The notes: generated by a model not told the origin, from the letters alone. DNA of 59,164 bases from Neisseriales bacterium (GCA_008017155.1 SSGX01000044.1:1-59164), one strand, 5' to 3'. Numbered from the stretch's first letter, positions 33,065 to 42,097 are shown. Numbers and translations: made by a program.

Positions 33065-35923
33065 ATGCAGTTAGGCAGTGAAGTAAATTCTTTTGCTACC
33101 AAGATCGGGCACAATCTTGCGCCTCTTGGTGATTATTCATTATATCATGTAGTTCGGCGTAATGGTGAAGTTGTCCCATTTGATGTCAGTCGGATTGCAG
33201 TTGCAATTACCAAGGCATATATTGGCGTTTATGGACATAATAGCATGTCTTCAGTTGGTGTTCGTGATCAGGTTTCGCAGTTAACGAATATGGTAGTTCA
33301 CGCCCTGCAAAGTAGAAAACTTGGCGGTGGTGGGATACATCTTGAAGAGATACAGGATCAGGTTGAACTGGCATTGATGCGTAGTGGCGAACATGAAGTT
33401 GCCCGTTCGTATATTCTTTATCGTGAAGAGCGGCGTCATGAGCGTGAGCTTGAAGGTGTTAAACAGCCAGAACAAAAAATCAATGTAAACTATAAAGATG
33501 GTTCAAGTAAAGAGCTAAATATAAAATATATTTATGGTGTGATTCAGGCTGCTTGTGAAGGGCTTCTCGAAGTAAATTCAAAAATCATCCTTGATGAAGC
33601 ACTAAAAAATCTTTATGATGGTGTTAGTGAAGATGAGGTATTTAAATCAGTAATTCTTGCTGCTCGTCAATTGATTGAAAATGAGCCAGCCTATAACTTT
33701 GTAACAGCTCGATTATTACTCCACACAATCCGTCACGAAGTAATCGGACGCGAAGTAAGTCAGCTTGAGATGACCGAGGTATATCGTAGTTATTTTCCTG
33801 AATATGTTAAAAAAGGAATTGAAGCTGAGCTACTTGATCCGCGTCTTGCTGAATTTGATTTATCAGTACTCGCCGCGGCTCTTGAAGCTAAACGTGACTA
33901 TCAGTTTAAATATCTTGGCTTACAAACACTTTATGATCGCTATTTTATTCATATTCGTGGGCGTAGGATCGAATTACCACAAATTTTCTTTATGCGCGTG
34001 GCGATGGGGCTTGCAATTAATGAAGTTGAGCGTGAGAAACGGGCAATAGAATTTTACAAATTATTATCAAGCTTTGATTTTATGTCATCAACTCCAACAT
34101 TATTTAATTCTGGTACGTTACATTCTCAATTATCCAGCTGCTATTTAAGTACCGTATCTGATGATTTGATCGGTATTTATGATGCGATTAAAGAAAATGC
34201 CCAATTATCGAAGTTTGCTGGTGGGCTTGGAAATGATTGGACGCCAATCCGTTCTCTTGGTGCACATATCAAAGGGACTAATGGTAAATCACAAGGTGTT
34301 ATACCATTTTTGAAAGTAGTCAATGATACTTGTGTTGCCGTAAATCAGGGTGGAAAACGTAAAGGTGCTGCTTGTGTATATCTGGAGAGCTGGCATGCTG
34401 ATATCGAAGAATTTATGGATTTACGTAAAAATACCGGTGATGATCGTCGTCGTTGTCATGATATTAATACTGCAAACTGGATTCCTGATTTATTCATGAA
34501 ACGGGTACATGAGCAAGGTGAATGGTCATTGTTTTCACCAAATGAAGTAGCTGATTTACACGATAAATATGGTAAAGAATTTGAAGAAGCTTACCTAAAA
34601 TATGAACAGCTAGGAGCTGAAGGTAAATTACGTGTTTATAAAAAAATCCCAGCATTACAGTTATGGCGAAAAATGCTAACCATGCTTTTTGAAACTGGGC
34701 ATCCATGGGTTACCTTTAAAGATCCTTGTAATATCCGTTCACCACAACAACATGCAGGTGTAGTTCATAGTTCGAATTTATGTACTGAGATTACGCTAAA
34801 TACTAACGCCAATGAGATTGCTGTCTGTAATCTTGGCTCAGTAAATTTGGTTAATCATCTAACCGATAAAGGTCTTGATCTAGATAAGTTAAAACGCACG
34901 GTTGCAACAGCAATGCGTATGCTAGATAACGTGATTGATATTAATTTCTATCCTGTAGTTAAGGCGCGTAATTCAAATCTTAAACATCGTCCGGTTGGTC
35001 TTGGCTTTATGGGCTTTCAGGATGCCTTACATATGCTACGGATTCCGTATTCATCGAATGAAGCAGTCGATTTTGCTGATAAATCAATGGAAGCAATTGC
35101 TTATTATGCATACATGGCATCAACTGATTTAGCGGTTGAACGTGGACGTTATTCTAGCTATGAGGGTAGCCTTTGGTCAAAAGGTATTTTGCCGCTTGAT
35201 TCATTAAAATTATTGGCAGATGCGCGTGGCAGTCAGTATATTGAAGTTGATACTTCTGCTACTCTTGATTGGGATGCTTTACGTCAAAAAATTCAAGAGC
35301 AGGGAATGCGTAACTCAAACTGTCTGGCGATTGCGCCAACTGCTACGATCTCAAATATTATCGGGGTTTCAGCATGTATTGAACCAACTTATCAGAATAT
35401 TTTTGTTAAATCAAATCTGTCTGGTGAATTTACAGTGGTAAATGAATATCTGGTTCGTGATTTGAAACAGCGTAGCTTATGGGATGAAGTTATGCTATCG
35501 GATATTAAATATTTTGATGGCTCTTTGGCACGGATTGAGCGGATTCCTGCTGATTTGCGTGAGCTTTATGCAACAGCATTTGAGATGGATCCAAGCTGGC
35601 TTGTTGAAGCAGCTAGCCGTCGTCAAAAATGGATTGATCAGGCGCAGTCATTGAATTTATATGTGGCGCAAGCTTCCGGTCGTAAACTTGATGAATTGTA
35701 TCGTCTGGCATGGATTCGCGGACTTAAAACCACTTATTATCTACGTACTCTTGGGGCAACTTCAGCAGAGAAGTCAACAGGGCGTGGTGGTGAATTAAAT
35801 GCTGTTTCTGCTGATGGTAGTGCTGGTCAGTTTACTTCTCGGGTAAATGTGGATACAGCCGCTCCAGCTACGGATGCCAAATTCTGTTCAATTGATAATC
35901 CTGATTGCGAAAGCTGTCAATAA
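33065..35923 (+). CDS. nrdA: Class I ribonucleoside-diphosphate reductase, alpha subunit
   Basis: Reduces NDPs to dNDPs. The 952 residues are long because two ATP-cone regions precede the catalytic barrel (about 26-115, VVRRNGEVVPFDVSRI; and about 140-230), as in Pseudomonas-type NrdA. Catalytic features: LSSCYLSTV (first redox Cys), SNLCTEITL (thiyl Cys and Glu), VCNLGSVNL (second redox Cys), ATISNIIGVSACIEP, and a C-terminal Cys pair in the tail ending DCESCQ. ATAAGGATATTGTT precedes the ATG. The radical-carrying partner nrdB is not adjacent; a terminator and an unrelated gene follow. Confidence 0.96.
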   Translation: MQLGSEVNSFATKIGHNLAPLGDYSLYHVVRRNGEVVPFDVSRIAVAITKAYIGVYGHNSMSSVGVRDQVSQLTNMVVHALQSRKLGGGGIHLEEIQDQVELALMRSGEHEVARSYILYREERRHERELEGVKQPEQKINVNYKDGSSKELNIKYIYGVIQAACEGLLEVNSKIILDEALKNLYDGVSEDEVFKSVILAARQLIENEPAYNFVTARLLLHTIRHEVIGREVSQLEMTEVYRSYFPEYVKKGIEAELLDPRLAEFDLSVLAAALEAKRDYQFKYLGLQTLYDRYFIHIRGRRIELPQIFFMRVAMGLAINEVEREKRAIEFYKLLSSFDFMSSTPTLFNSGTLHSQLSSCYLSTVSDDLIGIYDAIKENAQLSKFAGGLGNDWTPIRSLGAHIKGTNGKSQGVIPFLKVVNDTCVAVNQGGKRKGAACVYLESWHADIEEFMDLRKNTGDDRRRCHDINTANWIPDLFMKRVHEQGEWSLFSPNEVADLHDKYGKEFEEAYLKYEQLGAEGKLRVYKKIPALQLWRKMLTMLFETGHPWVTFKDPCNIRSPQQHAGVVHSSNLCTEITLNTNANEIAVCNLGSVNLVNHLTDKGLDLDKLKRTVATAMRMLDNVIDINFYPVVKARNSNLKHRPVGLGFMGFQDALHMLRIPYSSNEAVDFADKSMEAIAYYAYMASTDLAVERGRYSSYEGSLWSKGILPLDSLKLLADARGSQYIEVDTSATLDWDALRQKIQEQGMRNSNCLAIAPTATISNIIGVSACIEPTYQNIFVKSNLSGEFTVVNEYLVRDLKQRSLWDEVMLSDIKYFDGSLARIERIPADLRELYATAFEMDPSWLVEAASRRQKWIDQAQSLNLYVAQASGRKLDELYRLAWIRGLKTTYYLRTLGATSAEKSTGRGGELNAVSADGSAGQFTSRVNVDTAAPATDAKFCSIDNPDCESCQ

Positions 35924-35950
35924 GATTGATTGATAAAATATAATAAAAAA

Positions 35951-35976
35951 AGCCGGAATAAACTCCGGCCTTTTTT
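35951..35976. terminator. Bidirectional terminator between nrdA and the MetQ-like gene
   Basis: GCCGGA (35952-35957) pairs with TCCGGC (35964-35969). T runs follow on both strands (T6 at 35971-35976 on plus; A run at 35944-35951 for minus). It serves nrdA and the convergent binding-protein gene. Confidence 0.88.
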
Positions 35977-35999
35977 ATTTTTGTGATTTATGTGGTAAT

Positions 36000-36971
36000 T
36001 TAAAATGAAGCCTTTACCACACCTTTGTAGTTTTGCTGGATAAATTTGCGAACTTCAGCCGATTGAAGGGCTTTCACTAATGCCTTCATTTTCGGACTAT
36101 TCTGATTTTTGGTTGTTGTAACTACAACATTCGAATATCGGTCGGGATTATTTTCTACCAATGAACTATTTGTAATATAAAGATGTTTTAAATATGCCCG
36201 TCCAGAATTCATTACGATCATATCAAAGCTATTATTTAATGCCAATTTAGGCATGACTTCATTATCAACTTGAATAATATGTAAATGATATGGGTTAGCA
36301 GTTATGTCTGATATATTTGGAATCTGTTCTCCTTGATTAAGACTTATCAGATGGTTGGCTTCAAGTAATTTTAATGCGCGTGCTGCATCTATATAGCTAG
36401 TAGGGATACCTACTGTCATTCCATCATGATTCTTTGCTAAGATACTTAATGATTCAGACTCCAATTTATGGTTTGGTGATAAATAAACAGCAAAAGGCAC
36501 ATAAAAGATCTTGCCTATATCCGCAAGGTTACTACCCGAGAGTTTATTGTATTCATCAAGATAAATATCTGGCTGGAAAAAATTTGCATCATATTTGCCA
36601 TTTAGCACCTGCAAATTTGGATTATGGATTTCTTGTGGCGTAGAACCTTTTTCTGTTACAATTCCATGTCCAGTATAACTTGGGATTTCAATGATTTTTA
36701 GATCATAACCTTGTTGTTTTAAGATTGGTTCGGTGATTTTTAAAACATCACCATTTGGGAATTTGGTTGCTACAACTGTAATTGTTTCATTAGCCACTGC
36801 TAAATTTGTAGAAATAAATAGACCAAGGATAGTTGTTAATCGAACTAATACATTAAACTTTATTTTTATCTCCTTTTGTTTGAACTTTATGCTCGCTTTT
36901 GTTAAGATCCAGAATTGTAATTGATTAAATATGTTATTGTATATAGCAAAAATATGATAACTACTTATCAT
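36000..36971 (-). CDS. MetQ/NlpA-family ABC substrate-binding protein
   Basis: Periplasmic binding protein of the D-methionine/NlpA family: TVVATKFPNGDVLKITEPIL, ANFFQPDIYLDEY, VGIPTSYIDAARALKLLE and the C-terminal KALVKALQSAEVRKFIQ. The only in-frame ATG is at 36971, giving 323 residues with about 36 odd leading residues. The signal peptide (FNVLVRLTTILGLFISTNLA, cut at AVA|NE) starts later, just after AAGGAG-ATAAAA-ATA, so the true start may be ATA at 36863 (287 residues, normal for the family). There is no lipobox, and no metN/metI is adjacent. Confidence 0.85.
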   Translation of the reverse strand: MISSYHIFAIYNNIFNQLQFWILTKASIKFKQKEIKIKFNVLVRLTTILGLFISTNLAVANETITVVATKFPNGDVLKITEPILKQQGYDLKIIEIPSYTGHGIVTEKGSTPQEIHNPNLQVLNGKYDANFFQPDIYLDEYNKLSGSNLADIGKIFYVPFAVYLSPNHKLESESLSILAKNHDGMTVGIPTSYIDAARALKLLEANHLISLNQGEQIPNISDITANPYHLHIIQVDNEVMPKLALNNSFDMIVMNSGRAYLKHLYITNSSLVENNPDRYSNVVVTTTKNQNSPKMKALVKALQSAEVRKFIQQNYKGVVKASF

Positions 36972-37145
36972 GTTTTTAGTGCTTCCTACCTCATTACTTT
37001 ATGTTATGGCATCCTTACATCCTCTCTACATTGATTGAAAAGAGTTCTATCATTGTTGTACTTTTTGATTACTATTCTTGAAACGTATCAATGTTTATAT
37101 TGATGATGTGGGGCTAGTTATTTTACGGGGAAATTTCTACAGATG

Positions 37146-37165
37146 CCCCACCTGAGTAGGTGGGG
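37146..37165. repeat. Strong GC hairpin of unknown role
   Basis: CCCCACCT-GAGT-AGGTGGGG is a perfect 8-bp, nearly all-GC stem in AT-rich surroundings, 40 bp beyond the yeiH stop. Read from the minus strand it is not followed by a T run. It could be a terminator-like structure or the right-end hairpin of a lost IS200/IS605 element. The rest of 36972-37204 shows nothing else. Confidence 0.5.
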
Positions 37166-37204
37166 GAAGAAAAACTAGTTTGTTTAATTAGTTAGAAGAT
37201 TTGT

Positions 37205-38197
37205 TTAGTGTAGTAAATGTAATTTAAGCGCAGAAATAACCAAAATGGAAACAATTATCCATAGTGATACTGCCTGAATAAATACTTTTGCACCCACGGC
37301 TTTGATGTTCTTAAATGAAACATTATAGCCAATTAGAAATAACGCAATTACAAATAGAGATTCACCAAACTCTTTTAAATGGATACCAACAGGCTGTAAA
37401 GCTGGAATAATTGTTACAGACAGTGAAGCTAGTATGAACCATAAGATAAACCATGGCTTCTTGGTTTTGCCAGTATGTGCTTCTTCATGATTTTTTCTCG
37501 AGTAGATTGCAGCGATGATTAGACTAACTGGGATTATCCATAATGCTCGAACTAATTTAACTGTTGTGCCTACCATTAGTGCTTCTGAACCATAAGCAAG
37601 ACAGCTACCAACTACTGAAGACGTGTCGTGAATTGCAAGTGCAGAAAGTAGTCCAAATTCATTTTGCGTAAGGTGTAGATGGTGTCCGATTATTGGGAAT
37701 AAAATCAAGCCAACAGCATTTAGCAAAAATATCGCCCCCATTGCTACAGCTGTTTCTGCATGATTGGCACGGATAACCGGAGCTATTGCAGCAATTGCAC
37801 TACCACCACAGATGGCGGTACCTGAACTAATTAGCATTGAAATTTTATCTTGATTCTTGAGCCATTTTCCGATTAGTAGTCCAAGGCATAGTGTTCCACC
37901 GATGCTAATTACCGTATAACCGATCCCAGCCATTCCTGCTTTTAAAATATTGCTTAAATTAAAGCCAAAGCCAAGAAAAATGATCGCATAGCTAAGAACT
38001 TTGCTTGACCATAATTTTGAATAATGGGCGATGGCATCATCATTCTGGATTGCTGTCAAGATAATTCCAACTAATAGGGCAATTCCTGGTAAAAAATGCT
38101 TGAAACTGAAGTTGCTAAAATTTAACCCCAATAATATTAGGATAATGAAGACAAATAACAGCGTATTTAATTTTGATTTTGGTTTTAAATTACTCAT
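37205..38197 (-). CDS. yeiH: YeiH/UPF0324 family putative sulfate exporter
   Basis: An integral membrane protein of about 330 residues with some 10 helices. The signatures SSGTAICGGSAIAAIAPVI and LLSALAIHDTSSVVGSCLAY are those of the UPF0324 (YeiH/YadS) family annotated as putative sulfate exporters. The function is not firmly established. ATG at 38197 (AGG 5 bp upstream) is preferred over GTG at 38203. It lies 71 bp downstream of the MFS gene on the same strand. Confidence 0.88.
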   Translation of the reverse strand: MSNLKPKSKLNTLLFVFIILILLGLNFSNFSFKHFLPGIALLVGIILTAIQNDDAIAHYSKLWSSKVLSYAIIFLGFGFNLSNILKAGMAGIGYTVISIGGTLCLGLLIGKWLKNQDKISMLISSGTAICGGSAIAAIAPVIRANHAETAVAMGAIFLLNAVGLILFPIIGHHLHLTQNEFGLLSALAIHDTSSVVGSCLAYGSEALMVGTTVKLVRALWIIPVSLIIAAIYSRKNHEEAHTGKTKKPWFILWFILASLSVTIIPALQPVGIHLKEFGESLFVIALFLIGYNVSFKNIKAVGAKVFIQAVSLWIIVSILVISALKLHLLH

Positions 38198-38274
38198 TTG
38201 CACCTACAATAAAATTTAAAGTTTGCGATTTTAGCAAATACGCTTGTTAGTCTGCAATAGATAATTTATCTATC

Positions 38275-39435
38275 TTAATCTTCTTGCAAAATTAGTGACC
38301 CGATTAGAAAGCTCGCTTCAATAATGCAGATAAAAAGAAATGCTAAATTATAGCTACCATTACTAATATCAACTATTTTCGCAAAGATAGTTGATGCAAT
38401 TGTTGCTACTAGATAGCTGATAGACCAAAAAAGACTGAAAGTTACGGCAATTTTTTGCGCATTCATTAATGGGCGTTCTTGTGCATAGGTTACTAAAGCA
38501 GGCATAGGTAAAAACATGAAAAAGCCAAGACTAGCAGCACTTAGTAATGAGAGTATGGGATTATTTACGAAACTTAGACAAAAGACACAGACTAATTGGA
38601 TTAGTCCGGCAATTCTTATAATCGGTAAACGTCTTTTGATCTTATTTGAGTAGAATATTCCAGCAATAATTCCGGCAATTCCAAATAAAATAACTTGTTT
38701 GGTTTGGGCAATCCCGGCTTTGGGGTAAAAGGTGAATAGCACAATATAAAAAGATAATAGTCCAGAATAAGTTAGAGCGTAAATCCAGTTAAATTTATCC
38801 TTCAGACCATCAGTAAATGTATAGTTATTAATGGCTATTGTTTGTGCTTGATTTTCTTTTTGTGACTCAATGCGCCCAAAAATAAGCCAGATTATAAGCA
38901 TTAAGATACTAGCAATTGATATATATAAAAGAGTATGTTGCCAACCGCCACTAATTGCATTAAAGTTTGTTACTCCAAACATTATTATTGCTGTACCAAC
39001 ATTAAATGCAATCGCATTTAAGCCATTTACAACTGCCCGCTCTTCTGGCTTAAAATATTGATAAATAATTGGGTTGAAATATACAATAACTAGTGCTCCA
39101 CCAAGTCCCATCAGAAATCGAGAAATGAGTAGTAGCCAGTAATTTTCGACATATGGAGTAATTATACTAAAACAAATTAGAAAGGATGATAGGGTAAATG
39201 CATTTCGAATACCAAATTTTGTAATCGTCCAAGCCGCGATTGCCGTACCAAAGATTTTTGCTACAGTTAAAGAAGTGCTAAGGATACTTGCTTGAGTAAG
39301 CGTTTGCATTCCAGCGAGCTTCATTATCTCTGGCATGAAAATTGTGGCGCCAACCCATGACATAGCAAATAACATGTATGTACAAAATAGGATAAATTCA
39401 ATCAGATACTTCTTTTGCATAAATAATGCTTTCAT
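38275..39435 (-). CDS. MFS transporter
   Basis: A 386-residue major facilitator with 12 predicted helices. The N-half motif A region reads AAWTITKFGIRNAFTLSSF; ISRFLMGLGGALVIVYFNPI covers TM4-5; the central loop about 185-205 is polar (GRIESQKENQAQT). It resembles CynX/NarK-like small-solute MFS proteins only in general features, and the substrate is unknown. A TATTAT -10 candidate lies about 30 bp upstream on the minus strand. Confidence 0.83.
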   Translation of the reverse strand: MKALFMQKKYLIEFILFCTYMLFAMSWVGATIFMPEIMKLAGMQTLTQASILSTSLTVAKIFGTAIAAWTITKFGIRNAFTLSSFLICFSIITPYVENYWLLLISRFLMGLGGALVIVYFNPIIYQYFKPEERAVVNGLNAIAFNVGTAIIMFGVTNFNAISGGWQHTLLYISIASILMLIIWLIFGRIESQKENQAQTIAINNYTFTDGLKDKFNWIYALTYSGLLSFYIVLFTFYPKAGIAQTKQVILFGIAGIIAGIFYSNKIKRRLPIIRIAGLIQLVCVFCLSFVNNPILSLLSAASLGFFMFLPMPALVTYAQERPLMNAQKIAVTFSLFWSISYLVATIASTIFAKIVDISNGSYNLAFLFICIIEASFLIGSLILQED

Positions 39436-39490
39436 AGTTTTATCTGGTAAGAGTTTAGCATTTATTGTGTATAATAGGGAGAAATTTTAA

Positions 39491-39567
39491 TGGCGGAGTG
39501 GACGGGACTCGAACCCGCGACCCCCTGCGTGACAGGCAGGTATTCTAACCAGCTGAACTACCACTCC
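39491..39567 (-). tRNA. tRNA-Asp (GTC), copy 1
   Basis: The minus strand starts GGAGTGGTAGTTCAGCTGGT and ends in an encoded CCA. The anticodon stem CCTGC/GCAGG frames the loop with GTC. The T arm GGGTTCGAGTCCC is canonical. It is 77 nt long and identical to the copy at 39669. Confidence 0.96.
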
Positions 39568-39570
39568 ATG

Positions 39571-39646
39571 TGGTGGGCGCAACAGGATTCGAACCTATGA
39601 CCCTCTGCTTGTAAGGCAGATGCTCTACCAACTGAGCTATGCGCCC
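39571..39646 (-). tRNA. tRNA-Val (TAC), copy 1
   Basis: The minus strand starts GGGCGCATAGCTCAGTTGGT. The anticodon arm TCTGC-CTTACAA-GCAGA gives TAC, the T loop reads GGTTCGAATCC, and CCA is encoded. It is 76 nt long. It lies 3 bp upstream (in transcription order) of the Asp copy, so both are processed from one transcript. Confidence 0.96.
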
Positions 39647-39668
39647 CTTATCGGGAAAATTATCTAAA

Positions 39669-39745
39669 TGGCGGAGTGGACGGGACTCGAACCCGCGACC
39701 CCCTGCGTGACAGGCAGGTATTCTAACCAGCTGAACTACCACTCC
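39669..39745 (-). tRNA. tRNA-Asp (GTC), copy 2
   Basis: Identical to the copy at 39491 over all 77 nt, with encoded CCA. It is part of a tandem duplication with period 178-179 bp. Confidence 0.96.
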
Positions 39746-39749
39746 GTAT

Positions 39750-39825
39750 TGGTGGGCGCAACAGGATTCGAACCTATGACCCTCTGCTTGTAAGGCAGAT
39801 GCTCTACCAACTGAGCTATGCGCCC
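39750..39825 (-). tRNA. tRNA-Val (TAC), copy 2
   Basis: Identical to the copy at 39571. It is the first gene of the array in transcription order (Val-Asp-Val-Asp). The promoter lies 30 bp upstream. Confidence 0.96.
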
Positions 39826-39853
39826 CGCGTGCCTAATTGGCTGCGAGGTAAGT

Positions 39854-39882
39854 ATTATGCCAGCTCTGCCCTTAATTTGCAA
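39854..39882 (-). promoter_or_regulatory. Promoter of the tRNA array
   Basis: On the minus strand TTGCAA (39882-39877), 17-bp spacer, CATAAT (39859-39854), with the first tRNA starting 29 bp later. Each hexamer departs from consensus at one or two positions. Confidence 0.7.
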
Positions 39883-39971
39883 CTTTTTTTCAATAATCAA
39901 ACATAAATTAATCTGACTATTTATTAATCTCCTGTTATACATTTAATTCTTGAAAGAGATGTAGGGGCTAT

Positions 39972-40583
39972 TTATTCATTTACTATTTGACCATTACTTA
40001 CCTGTCCAGTAAGCTTGCCTTTATTTTGTAGAATTACTTTACCTCCTGCGGCTGCAAACTGGATATTTCCTTTGACTGTTGATTTATCAATAATTATGGT
40101 TGCAGGTTTTGCAGAGTTACTTATAATGTTGCCAATTACTTTACTCCTTGAACTAAGCATTAAACTTCCACCACTAAAGGTAATACCATTGCCAAAGTAA
40201 GTATCAATACTACTGATATTACCGCCAACTGTGGTTAAGTCTTTAAAGGTACATTTTGTAGCATTTAGATTGCCTTTAATATTGCTATCATCACGGACAG
40301 TTACCTGTGTCAGGCTGGCATCACTTTCAATTTGTAGGTCATTTATTACTGTTATTTGGGTCGCAGTTAGATCACCGCCAACTGTAAGTGCGCTATATTT
40401 ACTATTTTCTAGTGTTTGATCGCCACTACCAATAGTTGCAGGTCCGACATACCAAAGCGGTTTATTGTTGCTATTATTTTGATCGTTACTTGCGGTTTGA
40501 CTACTATTATCACCGCCATACATGCTAGCGCAGGCTACCAAATTTAATAGTCCTAATGCTAATAGACAATGTTTTAATTTCAT
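39972..40583 (-). CDS. Bactofilin-like beta-helix lipoprotein
   Basis: A 203-residue lipoprotein (lipobox LVAC, Cys about 18). After a Ser/Asn/Gln linker come short repeated turns of about 17-22 residues (YSALTVGGDLTATQITVIND, LQIESDASLTQVTVRDDSNI, STVKGNIQF, GGKVILQNKGKLTGQV). The G-x-[LI]-x-[AS] spacing is that of a right-handed beta-helix as in bactofilins (polymer-forming DUF583). It ends 1 bp before the lipB stop side. An outer-membrane-anchored scaffold is inference; no paralogue is seen in the window. Confidence 0.7.
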   Translation of the reverse strand: MKLKHCLLALGLLNLVACASMYGGDNSSQTASNDQNNSNNKPLWYVGPATIGSGDQTLENSKYSALTVGGDLTATQITVINDLQIESDASLTQVTVRDDSNIKGNLNATKCTFKDLTTVGGNISSIDTYFGNGITFSGGSLMLSSRSKVIGNIISNSAKPATIIIDKSTVKGNIQFAAAGGKVILQNKGKLTGQVSNGQIVNE

Positions 40584-40584
40584 A

Positions 40585-41220
40585 TTAATCCTTATCTTTG
40601 TAGATGTGTTTATTTATTGTTTCGGCAATTAATTGTCCATGCTTGATAAAGTCATCAGGATACTTGAGGTTAGTTAATTCAGATAGGTTTACAACTTCAA
40701 GTCCACTATAACCACAAGGGTTAATGTAGCTAAAATGCAATTTATTCATTGAAAAATTAAAACTTAACCCGTGATAGCTACAACCTTTACGAATTTTTAA
40801 TCCCAAAGAAGCAATTTTTTTGTGATTTACATATACTCCGGGAGCAGCTCGGTCACCATAGGCTTTAATGCTAAATTTAGTATTTAGGTAATCAATGATT
40901 GCATTTTCAATAGTGGTTACAAAATCACGAATTGATAGTTGTACACGCTTTAAATCTACCATTAAATAGATTACTATTTGCCCTGGTCCGTGATAGGTCA
41001 CTTGTCCCCCACGGTCAGTTCTAACAATTGGGATGGTGTGATCTTTAAATAAAATATGCTCTTCTTTGCCTGCTAGTCCTAGTGTAAACACCGGGTCATG
41101 CTCAACAATCCATAGCTCATCAGGAGTATTTTCAGTTCTTGACTCAGTAAAATCTTTCATTGCCTGCCAGCATTCGAGATAATCTACCTTACCCAGCTGT
41201 TTTATAGTTGCTCTATCCAT
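40585..41220 (-). CDS. lipB: Octanoyl-[ACP]:protein N-octanoyltransferase LipB
   Basis: Transfers octanoate from ACP to lipoyl domains, the first step of lipoate synthesis. The family signature RTDRGGQVTYHGPGQIVIYL and KIASLGLKIRKGCSYHGLSFN are visible; the latter carries the Lys/Cys region (catalytic Cys in the family aligns with NPCGYSGLEV). The length of 211 residues is typical. It lies 9 bp downstream of ybeD, the same order as in E. coli (ybeD-lipB). lipA is not in the window. Confidence 0.95.
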   Translation of the reverse strand: MDRATIKQLGKVDYLECWQAMKDFTESRTENTPDELWIVEHDPVFTLGLAGKEEHILFKDHTIPIVRTDRGGQVTYHGPGQIVIYLMVDLKRVQLSIRDFVTTIENAIIDYLNTKFSIKAYGDRAAPGVYVNHKKIASLGLKIRKGCSYHGLSFNFSMNKLHFSYINPCGYSGLEVVNLSELTNLKYPDDFIKHGQLIAETINKHIYKDKD

Positions 41221-41229
41221 TATTAAATA

Positions 41230-41508
41230 CTATAAAGTAATTTTTACTAGCGGGTGTTTATTTAGGGCTAGGTAGATATTATCTAGCTGTGCTTTTGAAG
41301 TTGCATTTACGGTTGCAGTGATTGATAAATAATTACCTGCCCGGCTTAATTTATACTGCAAATCTTTTTCATGGTTAAAGTCTTCCGCATATTTGATGAT
41401 TATAGTGCGAACCTCAGCGATTAATTCCGGTTGATTAAATCCCATTATCTTTATGGCAAAGGGGCAGGGGAATTTTAATAATTCTTCAATGGTACTATTT
41501 TCAGACAT
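41230..41508 (-). CDS. ybeD: YbeD/DUF493 family protein
   Basis: A small alpha/beta (ACT-like) protein of 92 residues. FPCPFAIKIMGFNQPEL and the regular YLSITATVNATSKAQLDNIY are typical of DUF493. The start MSENSTIEELLKFPC at 41508 has AAGGA 10 bp upstream and overlaps the scpB stop (ATGTCTGA). Longer starts at 41517 or 41544 lie further inside scpB. The function is unknown; in enterics the gene precedes lipB as here. Confidence 0.88.
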   Translation of the reverse strand: MSENSTIEELLKFPCPFAIKIMGFNQPELIAEVRTIIIKYAEDFNHEKDLQYKLSRAGNYLSITATVNATSKAQLDNIYLALNKHPLVKITL

Positions 41509-42097
41509 TTTCTTCATTTTCCTTCTGGCTATCATATTCTTCAATCAAATCTTGTTCAGAGTTTATGAATGCTTCATTAATATTAGGTAATGGTGGTAAT
41601 TCTTCCAGACTCTGTATACCCATATCGTCGAGAAATTGGGTAGTTGTTGCCAATAATTCCGGTTTACCCGGAAGCTGTTTATGTCCTACGACCTCAATCC
41701 AATTGCGATCAAATAATAATTGTACTATATTACTGTTGATTGCAACACCACGTAAATTTTCAATTTCGCCACGAGTAACGGGTTGTCGATAGGCAATTAT
41801 TGCCAGAGTTTCCATCACTGCTCTTGAGTATCGTGCTGGTTTTGTATTATATAGTTTATTCAGATAAGACTGAAATTCTGGACGGGAACGGAAACGATAG
41901 CCACTGGCAACTGTGATTAATTCGATTCCACTGTCAATATATTCACTAGCCAATTCTTCAACTATTAGTTTGACAGTATCTTCGCTGATTTGATTGTCAA
42001 AGACATCCAATAATTGATCAACTGCGATAACGTCAGTTGCGGTTAATAGGCATGCTTCAATTACTTTTTTTATATGGCTTAACGTTGCTACGCTCAT
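41501..42097 (-). CDS. scpB: Segregation and condensation protein B
   Basis: A kleisin-interacting winged-helix protein of the SMC-ScpAB complex. It shows IKKVIEACLLTATDVIAVDQL, VASGYRFRSRPEFQSYLNKL and the conserved ETLAIIAYRQPVTRGEIENL. At 198 residues with an acidic tail it is normal. It overlaps scpA by 4 bp at its start and ybeD by 8 bp at its end. Confidence 0.94.
   Translation of the reverse strand: MSVATLSHIKKVIEACLLTATDVIAVDQLLDVFDNQISEDTVKLIVEELASEYIDSGIELITVASGYRFRSRPEFQSYLNKLYNTKPARYSRAVMETLAIIAYRQPVTRGEIENLRGVAINSNIVQLLFDRNWIEVVGHKQLPGKPELLATTTQFLDDMGIQSLEELPPLPNINEAFINSEQDLIEEYDSQKENEENV

Noticed and set aside
37128..37145. AAATTTCTACAGAT resembling the 3' part of a type V CRISPR repeat
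   Set aside because: It occurs once, with no spaced copies and no cas genes in the window.
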